A stretch of 64,000 nt of DNA from Membranipora membranacea (Eukaryota > Bryozoa > Gymnolaemata > Cheilostomatida > Membraniporidae), in the NCBI GenBank assembly GCA_914767715.1, contig OU612065.1:27838001-27902000 (forward strand). Direction: 5' to 3'. The notes under the pieces were generated by a model. That model did not search any database. It saw only the letters and a list, made by a program, of their open reading frames with translations, and was not told the origin of the DNA. The position numbers and the translations under genes were made by a program. Below, piece after piece: positions 56,701-64,000 of the stretch (the first letter of the stretch is position 1; each line of letters begins with the position of its first letter).

Positions 56701-59338
56701 TTATAGCGAAAAAAGTCGCGAAAACGCGCGAAAGTGTTTATCTCACTGAGTTGAGCATCTTGGTGAAAAAAATGCGCATTTTGAAAAAACTTTCAAATTT
56801 CAGATTGAAACACTTATTCTGACTCAGTTTCTCGCTGCGAGTCTAATGGCGCAAATATCGGGACGATCGGACAAGAATTGGCGAAGTTATAGCGAAAAAC
56901 GTCGCTAAAACGGACGAAAGTGTTTATCTCACTGAGTTGAGCATCTTGGTGAAAAAAATGCGCATTTTGAAAAAACTTTCAAATTTCAGATTGAAACACT
57001 TATTCTGACTCAGTTTCTCGCTGCGAGTCTAATGGCGCAAATATCGGGACGATCGGATAAGAATTGGCGAAGTTATAGCGAAAAACGTCGCTAAAACGGA
57101 CGAAAGTGTTTATCTCACTGAGTTGAGCATCTTGGTGAAAAAAGATGCGCATTTTGAAAAAACTTTCAAATTTCAGATTGAAACACTTATTCTGACTCAG
57201 TTTCTCGCTGCGAGTCTAATGCCGCAAATATCGGGACGATCGGACAAAATTGGCGAAGTTATAGCGAAAAAAGTCGCGAAAACGCGCGAAAGTGTTTATC
57301 TCACTGAGTTGAGCATCTTGGTGAAAAAAATGCGCATTTTGAAAAAACTTTCAAATTTCAGATTGAAACACTTATTCTGACTCAGTTTCTCGCTGCGAGT
57401 CTAATGCCGCAAATATCGGGACGATCGGACAAAAATTGGCGAAGTTATAGCGAAAAAAGTCGCGAAAACGCGCGAAAGTGTTTATCTCACTGAGTTGAGC
57501 ATCTTGGTGAAAAAAATGCGCATTTTGAAAAAACTTTCAAATTTCAGATTGAAACACTTATTCTGACTCAGTTTCTCGCTGCGAGTCTAATGGCGCAAAT
57601 ATCGGGACGATCGGACAAGAATTGGCGAAGTTATAGCGAAAAACGTCGCTAAAACGGACGAAAGTGTTTATCTCACTGAGTTGAGCATCTTGGTGAAAAA
57701 AATGCGCATTTTGAAAAAACTTTCAAATTTCAGATTGAAACACTTATTCTGACTCAGTTTCTCGCTGCGAGTCTAATGGCGCAAATATCGGGACGATCGG
57801 ACAAGAATTGGCGAAGTTATAGCGAAAAACGTCGCGAAAACGGACGAAAGTGTTTATCTCACTGAGTTGAGCATCTTGGTGAAAAAAATGCGCATTTTGA
57901 AAAAACTTTCAAATTTCAGATTGAAACACTTATTCTGACTCAGTTTCTCGCTGCGAGTCTAATGCCGCAAATATCGGGACGATCGGACAAAAATTGGCGA
58001 AGTTATAGCGAAAAAAGTCGCGAAAACGCGCGAAAGTGTTTATCTCACTGAGTTGAGCATCTTGGTGAAAAAAATGCGCATTTTGAAAAAACTTTCAAAT
58101 TTCAGATTGAAACACTTATTCTGACTCAGTTTCTCGCTGCGAGTCTAATGCCGCAAATATCGGGACGATCGGACAAAAATTGGCGAAGTTATAGCGAAAA
58201 AAGTCGCGAAAACGCGCGAAAGTGTTTATCTCACTGAGTTGAGCATCTTGGTGAAAAAAATGCGCATTTTGAAAAAACTTTCAAATTTCAGATTGAAACA
58301 CTTATTCTGACTCAGTTTCTCGCTGCGAGTCTAATGGCGCAAATATCGGGACGATCGGACAAGAATTGGCGAAGTTATAGCGAAAAACGTCGCTAAAACG
58401 GACGAAAGTGTTTATCTCACTGAGTTGAGCATCTTGGTGAAAAAAATGCGCATTTTGAAAAAACTTTCAAATTTCAGATTGAAACACTTATTCTGACTCA
58501 GTTTCTCGCTGCGAGTCTAATGGCGCAAATATCGGGACGATCGGACAAGAATTGGCGAAGTTATAGCGAAAAAACGTCGCGAAAACGGACGAAAGTGTTT
58601 ATCTCACTGAGTTGAGCATCTTGGTGAAAAAAATGCGCATTTTGAAAAAACTTTCAAATTTCAGATTGAAACACTTATTCTGACTCAGTTTCTCGCTGCG
58701 AGTCTAATGCCGCAAATATCGGGACGATCGGACAAAAATTGGCGAAGTTATAGCGAAAAAAGTCGCGAAAACGCGCGAAAGTGTTTATCTCACTGAGTTG
58801 AGCATCTTGGTGAAAAAAATGCGCATTTTGAAAAAACTTTCAAATTTCAGATTGAAACACTTATTCTGACTCAGTTTCTCGCTGCGAGTCTAATGGCGCA
58901 AATATCGGGACGATCGGACAAGAATTGGCGAAGTTATAGCGAAAAACGTCGCTAAAACGGACGAAAGTGTTTATCTCACTGAGTTGAGCATCTTGGTGAA
59001 AAAAAATGCGCATTTTGAAAAAACTTTCAAATTTCAGATTGAAACACTTATTCTGACTCAGTTTCTCGCTGCGAGTCTAATGGCGCAAATATCGGGACGA
59101 TCGGACAAGAATTGGCGAAGTTATAGCGAAAAACGTCGCTAAAACGGACGAAAGTGTTTATCTCACTGAGTTGAGCATCTTGGTGAAAAAAATGCGCATT
59201 TTGAAAAAACTTTCAAATTTCAGATTGAAACACTTATTCTGACTCAGTTTCTCGCTGCGAGTCTAATGCCGCAAATATCGGGACGATCGGACAAGAATTG
59301 GCGAAGTTATAGCGAAAAATGTCGCTAAAACGCGCGAA
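53735..59338 (+). repeat. Satellite block 3 (plus), with four-monomer higher-order pattern
   Basis: About 30 monomers. Two main types: B (AATGCCGCAA, GACAAAAATTGG, AAAGTCGCGAAAACGCGCG) and A (AATGGCGCAA, GACAAGAATTGG, AACGTCGCTAAAACGGACG), plus a hybrid A' (A with GTCGCGAAAACGGACG). The order B-B-A-A' occurs at about 53735-54310, 54700-55440, 57125-57850 and 57850-58590, a period of about 745 bp. The last monomer (59230-59338) ends ATGTCGCTAAAACGCGCG, as in block 1. Confidence 0.85.
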
Positions 59339-60974
59339 CTATGTCGTCTGATCTTTCAATTCTTTCAATTCTTTAACCAGACCACACAAAATGATAGCAA
59401 GCTTCTGCTCTTTCATATTGGTGGCTATGGGTTGAAAATTGCCTGTCAGATTTTTTAGTGCCCCTATATATAACAGCATTCCATTTCTCACACTTTTTTG
59501 GACTAATTATTATTCGCCCGCCAACCTGTATGCATTTATTGTCCTAAAATGATTTTGTAAAACAATTTCAAACTTTAAATCAATAAATTTCCATTGCAAA
59601 CACTCCTTAGAATAATAACTGGGTTCAATTTTGATGAATGCAGAGCTTTTGAATTGGCTACAGACTCATTTGTCATCAGTCATACTAATCAATTTATTTT
59701 GGAGGATGGGTGCAACAAGTTGACCTTCACCCAATTACAGGTGATCACGGCAGACAATCTGTGCCTTGGCAAACAATTAATTGACATTGCGCAGCTGGAC
59801 TATTTGCAAAGTTTGAATCCAAGAGAACATAACTCATAAAGTTGATCGTCTGCCACTTCTCAGTTTGATATAACGTTGGAGTCAACTTGGGTTTTGGAGG
59901 TATGATTGTCAACAACAAAGTCTGCACCTTCCTGATAACTGAGTCTGATCAGTTGTTCATACATACATAGGCCTGACTTTGAGGTTACAACATCACTCAC
60001 TGGCCTGAGCACTGAAAGGGGATATTGTTAATGTTATCATTATCAGACATTCCCTACATAAAGCCACCTTAGAAAATATATATGCAGAGGAGAGGTGTGT
60101 GTCAGGTGAACTGTTCTGATTGTCACCACCCAATTTCCCTTACCAACGACCAGCAAAGACTAGGACTAGGAGTACTTCCTGATCTTTCACCACAGACAGT
60201 TCCTGGACCAATCTGTAGAATCTATGTATGTATGTATTTCATTTGTATGTATGTCATTGTAACATAGAATCAGAGTGAAAGAATTGGTGGAATGTTGATG
60301 ATGATGCAGCAGCACCCTCACAGTCACTGGCAGACGAGACATTCTTGTCCCAATTTTGAATAATAATGGTCCTACTTCAAAACCTGTCTAAGTCTGCTGA
60401 ACAATCATTCAATGACCTCTTAGTTCTATCTCTAACCCAGAAATATAAACTTTTTTTCACAGTTGAGCATCTCATTCGGTTTCAGCATTGATTGTTCAAA
60501 TTATCATTTTTCCTTTCCGAACTATGAAGACAAGAAGATGACAAAAAAATTAAAGCCAGCCTAAAGATTTGGGATATTACTGAGTTTCAATGTGTTATAT
60601 CATGGTACTGTAGTAAATGAAGTCATCTGGGCTATCAATATGCCGACACACAACTTGCAGATCAACCATGAGATATGAGTCTGCACCATAGTGCCACAAA
60701 GAATGCCAAATGACCTACTTACATAAGTCTTAGTATATATGGATTTGTCGATTCCTTGAGGGTAAGGTTTTCAGTTAGGAACTCCAGCGTCAAGCGCATT
60801 TGAATTGTAAATGCCCAACGTGCTACTGATAAGCTGATTCGAATCAATCGTGACTTCTAATAGACAACAAATACGTCGGTGAACTGACAATTGACAACTG
60901 TAATCTGTAAGTGGGTACCAAATTATATCAAAGTTTTTCCTCTGGTCAAATGTTTATTTTTTTCTTCATACATA
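59339..60974. other. No gene confidently recognised; two possible exons
   Basis: An open stretch around 59620-59741 reads ELATDSFVISHTNQFILEDG and ends at CAG/GTGATC, a usable donor. Another at about 60082-60222 (CSDCHHPISLTNDQQRLGLG) ends near GTATGTATGTA. I see no family match, no start and no joining phase. Treat as hypothetical. Confidence 0.25.
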
Positions 60975-61969
60975 GGGGAAGGCGGGGTACGTTGAGCCAG
61001 TTTTTACATATTTGATTGTAACATGCAGTTGAATTGCGCCAGATTAACAAAAATTGGCACTGAAGTAGGTCTTCATGTCTTCCATCAACATGAGTGAGGT
61101 CAGAAACCTACTGCAGCAACATAAGGAAATATTGCTGTTTCAAAAAAAATTGGAAACCGGCTCAAGGTGCCCCAAGCACGGGGCACATTGAGCCGGGTCC
61201 GCATTTTGTATGGGGCACGTTGAGCCACTCTGTTGTGGTCATCTCTTTGCTGGTCACAACTTTCTAATTCATTGCAACCATAAGAAATAAGGAAATGCAA
61301 CCTAATTCATTGCAACAGCGCAGTTTTTCACTCAATTGAACTGTAAAATATAATTCGCAACACAAAAGAAATCTCTGAAACATTTGTGTTAGAGGAAAAC
61401 TTGCACACGGCAAACTTGATGATAAGTGAAAGTGAAGGGAAAAGTGAACTCAGAGTAATTGCAAACTTCATTAAAGAAACTTCAATTACAATGTTTCTGT
61501 TTTCGTGTACATTTACTTCATATACACTTTCATCATATAGCATTCATATACTGCAGGGCATGGCTCAACGTGCCCCATCGGGCATGGCTCAACGTGCCCC
61601 AACAGCCTGTTTTTCACTTTCAACTCAAGTTTAACAAAATCTCTCCATCAGAGATAAGTTTACATTATGCGAAATTGAGACTAAATATGATGTTATCACA
61701 TAATAAAAGTTGCAAATTCTCAGTCACGCCCTGTTGAGAATAGATGAAATTTCCGTCGATTAGCGCATTATTTACTTTTTACGATAAAAACGATGAAAAA
61801 CTAAATAATTATCTTCCCCTAGTAGCTATCTTTATTTTTGTCTGCTCAAAAAGGGTGCCCTTGGTCACATGACCTCTGATGGAGGGGAAAACTCAAAACA
61901 TAAATGGTATTTGAAAAAAGTTGGGTGGATCAACGTGCCCCATGGCTCAACGTGCCCCGCCTTCCCCTA
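60973..61969. mobile_element. TIR element, 993 bp, with repeated GGGGCACGTTGAGCC motifs
   Basis: Termini GGGGAAGGCGGGGTACGTTG (60975) and CAACGTGCCCCGCCTTCCCC (to 61967) are inverse copies with one mismatch, continuing to GAGCCA. TA flanks both ends (60973-60974, 61968-61969). The motif GGGGCAC(G/A)TTGAGCC or its inverse recurs inside at about 61181-61195, 61215-61229, 61563-61577, 61583-61597 and 61931-61945. These look like internal transposase-binding repeats. No transposase ORF; a non-autonomous DNA transposon whose superfamily I cannot fix (ISL2EU-like or Tc/mariner-like by TA target). Confidence 0.82.
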
Positions 61970-63112
61970 CCATGTTTGTTTGTTGCCGGCAGTTGACATA
62001 ACGGGTCCCTTTATTTCTTATTTCGTTATCTGTTTTGTGTAACGTAATTTTAGCACAATAATTACTATACTAGAACGTTCACATGACACATTTTTTTGAC
62101 AGCTCTATCAATATCTATATTCATCCAGGGATGATATGACTTGGCTGTTTAGTCTACAGAATAACGAATAAATAGATGAGAATTTTCTCAACCGGGTCTG
62201 AAAGGTCTCTGAATAAAAAACAGCTTAGGTGCTATACGTAGGTCTCGCTCCCTAATCACTCTCTCATAGATGGAACTATACCTATGCACTCTGAGTTACG
62301 TTTTGTGCACGAATTGTCTAATTGAGCGATATGACCAGATTTCCTTGGGAAAAGGATCGATTTTAGCTGAGAGAACTTGGATCTCCGTGTTTCCGAGAAC
62401 TATGTCAGAACAACCCTTATGTCCGATGCAATCATACCAGGGAGTTTGGGACAAATGTTATATTGCGTCTCCAACTCCCTGATCTTACATACTACCTGAT
62501 ATCATTAGTTCACCCAAGGACTTCACTCTCCAAAGTTGGAGTGAGGATATGCGTTTGGTTTGACCCAAAAAAGTTTGATCAATGTGACTAAGAGCCAGAA
62601 TACCGGTCCCTGTTATACATATTATTATATTCAATGTACCTAAACACTGTAAATCATTCGATCCGGTAACTATTGATAGATTTAAGCAGAGTATAGCAGG
62701 GTGCAAGGACTGCCTTACGCAATGAACCTTCTTTTCAGTTCTCTGGGGCCTGCACCCAGTGACCAAGCACCCTGATGAAGTTTGTTCATCTAATTGATAC
62801 TGCAAACACTCTCTAGGTATCACTATCATAAGCATTGAATACTGACTGAAGTCAAAGACTTGACATCGATTTTACAGCCTACAGCATGTTACAAGGGTAA
62901 TTAAACACTTACAGTGATAAGTTGCAGGACTAGTAGATGAGCTGTGCTACGGCATTATTATTATGTATAAAATCTCCTGGATCTCCAGTTGTCCATTGGA
63001 AAATACTTTAACTTGGCAAAGTCTCAGCATCTTAAATCCGGCTAAGTGAACCTGCCACTGTCTTACCAATCGATGCAATCCTGATACATGTTGAGGTTTA
63101 AACGTGATGGAA
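61970..63112. other. No gene confidently recognised
   Basis: Open stretches at 62270-62482 (plus) and 62485-62835 (minus) have no motif I know. On the plus strand, VPKHCKSFDPVTIDRFKQSI near 62640-62695 is faintly like the C-terminal end of non-LTR reverse transcriptases, but this is too weak to call. Confidence 0.3.
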
Positions 63113-63652
63113 GATCGGTAACTGTAAATTGCTGAACGGATTGAACAGCTGAACAGAATTTCTCAGACTAAAAATAATATTTGTAATCATTTCTCTGGCT
63201 GACTATCACTTCTCAAACACATTCCTCCTAACCAAATGATTTGATGAGTCACTAAGTTCCTGTTGGCACCTAATATAACCAATTTAGGGCAAGCAAATGA
63301 AGCAATCAATATGCCAATTATGACCAAATCTGATGGTGTTCTGGAAATTGGATACCAGAAACATTATCCAGCTCAACCTTCCATCTAGCCAGTCTTAACA
63401 AGCTTTGTTTATAGGGGGGGGGGGGGGAGCTACTTTCCATCCATTCACTAGAAGTGTAATGCCGAAAAAAAATTACTGCGAATAAAATTGAAAGTAACCA
63501 AGGTGAATGCAAACTTAAAATAAATAACTTAATGAGAAGAATATAAGGAATTGTCCATGCTCATGCAAAATTAGACAATCATATAAAGAAGCAAACGAAT
63601 TCTGTTCAGCTGTTCAGTCTGTTCAGCCTGTTCAGCAATTTACAGTTACCCG
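63113..63652. mobile_element. Foldback element with about 50-bp arms
   Basis: GATCGGTAACTGTAAATTGC, TGAACGGATTGAACAGCTGA, ACAGAATT at 63114-63162 is inverted at about 63599-63652 (AATTCTGTTCAGCTGTTCAG, TCTGTTCAGCCTGTTCAGCA, ATTTACAGTTACCCGATC). The arms consist of a short repeated TGAACAG unit. Inside is a fragment of the CTTAACAAGCTTTGT end family with a G-run (63394-63427). No ORF. Confidence 0.7.
63394..63427. repeat. AACAAGCTTTGT end with poly-G run
   Basis: CTTAACAAGCTTTGTTTATA is followed by a run of about 15 G. The same arrangement (CTTGACAAGCTTTGTTTTTA plus G-run) forms the left end of the element at 24210-24725. Confidence 0.6.
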
Positions 63653-63924
63653 ATCGACGATTAAGTCAGTCTGGTGATGATTGCATATCATTCCTATGGC
63701 TTATCTCTGGTTAATCTCTAAAATGCTTGTTCATAATCATATAGGCTGTAAAATAAAACAAGTAAACATACTACGTTGTTTGGACTTGGTCAGATTACTG
63801 ACACATAACATCAATCACAGTCAAACTTAGAAGTTAGAACCAAGTAAATTGATGAGCTCTACGCTTACAGCATATGCCCTCCATCTAGCAGAAATGACTA
63901 TACACCTAACACTATATACACATA

Positions 63925-64000
63925 TCTACTCCAAAACTGGGTTGGTCTCTGGCAATGTTTAACTGCCCCCTCCCCTGGTTAGGTTTCAAACAACAACAAA
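63925..64000. repeat. Partial copy of the 26415-28084 arm, cut by the window end
   Basis: CTACTCCAAAACTGGGTTGG, then CTGGCAATGTTTAACTGCCC match 26432-26480 and the inverse of 28022-28075. The remainder is outside the window. Confidence 0.6.

Larger units (their letters stand above)
44588..59338. repeat. Satellite array, ~186-bp monomer, about 78 copies
   Basis: Monomers are 186-187 bp, measured from the recurring GAAAGTGTTTATCTCACTGA (44597, 44783, 44969, 45155 and onward). Each contains TGAGCATCTTGGTGAAAAAA, an A/T-rich TTTCAAATTTC segment, CGCTGCGAGTCTAATG, ATCGGGACGATCGGACAA and TTGGCGAAGTTATAGCGAAA. The array has three orientation blocks: plus 44588-47278, minus 47279-53534, 200 N, plus 53735-59338. 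Monomer identity is high. One stop per 186 bases (62 codons) gives recurring 61-codon open frames that are not genes. Arrays like this are typical of heterochromatin or centromeric regions, but no function is shown here. Confidence 0.97.

Noticed and set aside
48381-57380. Recurring ~61-codon open frames (SILVKK...KCLSH) throughout the satellite
   Set aside because: They follow from a 186-bp monomer (62 codons) with one stop per unit, start at a non-ATG codon, and appear once per monomer. They are a by-product of the repeat, not genes.
44588-59338. CRISPR array
   Set aside because: The unit is 186 bp with no short conserved repeat alternating with unique spacers, and the host is an animal.
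44588-59338. CENP-B box in the satellite
   Set aside because: I looked for the TTCG...A..CGGG pattern with correct spacing and did not find it in the monomer; centromere identity cannot be claimed from sequence.
62600-62700. C-terminal end of a non-LTR reverse transcriptase on the plus strand
   Set aside because: Similarity (VPKHCKSFDPVTIDRFKQ) is too slight and upstream frames contain stops without any RT block.
62485-62835. 116-codon minus-strand open frame as a gene
   Set aside because: No recognised motif, no splice context and a low-complexity hydrophobic translation; long only by chance or from a decayed repeat.

Overview
The window is nuclear DNA from a metazoan, most likely an invertebrate. 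The evidence is two animal genes with GT-AG introns (a RAD9A-type checkpoint clamp subunit and a PPTC7-type mitochondrial PP2C phosphatase), a dense mix of animal-type transposable elements, tRNA-like repeats, AT-rich noncoding sequence and a large tandem satellite. I cannot fix the phylum; the density of DIRS-type, hAT-type and foldback elements would suit a marine invertebrate. One run of exactly 200 N (53535-53734) marks this as a scaffold with an assembly gap.

Layout. 1-1865: repeats in what is probably an intron of RAD9; its first ~78 codons are not in the window. 1866-11241 (+): nine RAD9 exons through the stop codon, with introns full of foldback and tRNA-like repeats. 11242-18820: intergenic, with one clear inverted-repeat element and no gene recognised. 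18821-28405 (-): complete six-exon PPTC7 gene (317 codons), converging tail-to-tail on RAD9; its 5.2-kb first intron is a nest of inverted repeats. 28825-30290 (-): 3' part of a dead non-LTR retrotransposon. 30300-38110: mostly unassigned, with a textbook hAT-type MITE at 32578-33103 and a small satellite relic near 35160-35480. 38113-40807: an old repeat copy hit twice by the same LTR family, once leaving a solo LTR and once a short two-LTR element without pol. 41440-41770: tRNA-like repeat. 43790-44585: fragment of a DIRS-like retroelement (Cys/His knuckle plus reverse transcriptase), cut off by the satellite. 44588-59338: about 78 copies of a ~186-bp satellite in three blocks of alternating orientation (+, -, gap, +), with higher-order structure. 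59340-64000: no confident gene; a 993-bp TIR element with repeated GTTGAGCC motifs (60975-61967) and a ~540-bp foldback element (63113-63652).

The two genes are not functionally linked in any way the sequence shows: RAD9 acts in the nuclear 9-1-1 DNA-damage clamp and PPTC7 in the mitochondrion. The most distinctive features are the satellite array with its orientation switches and four-monomer higher-order repeat, the paired LTR insertions, and two repeat families in which a tRNA-like pol III promoter lies between inverted terminal sequences.
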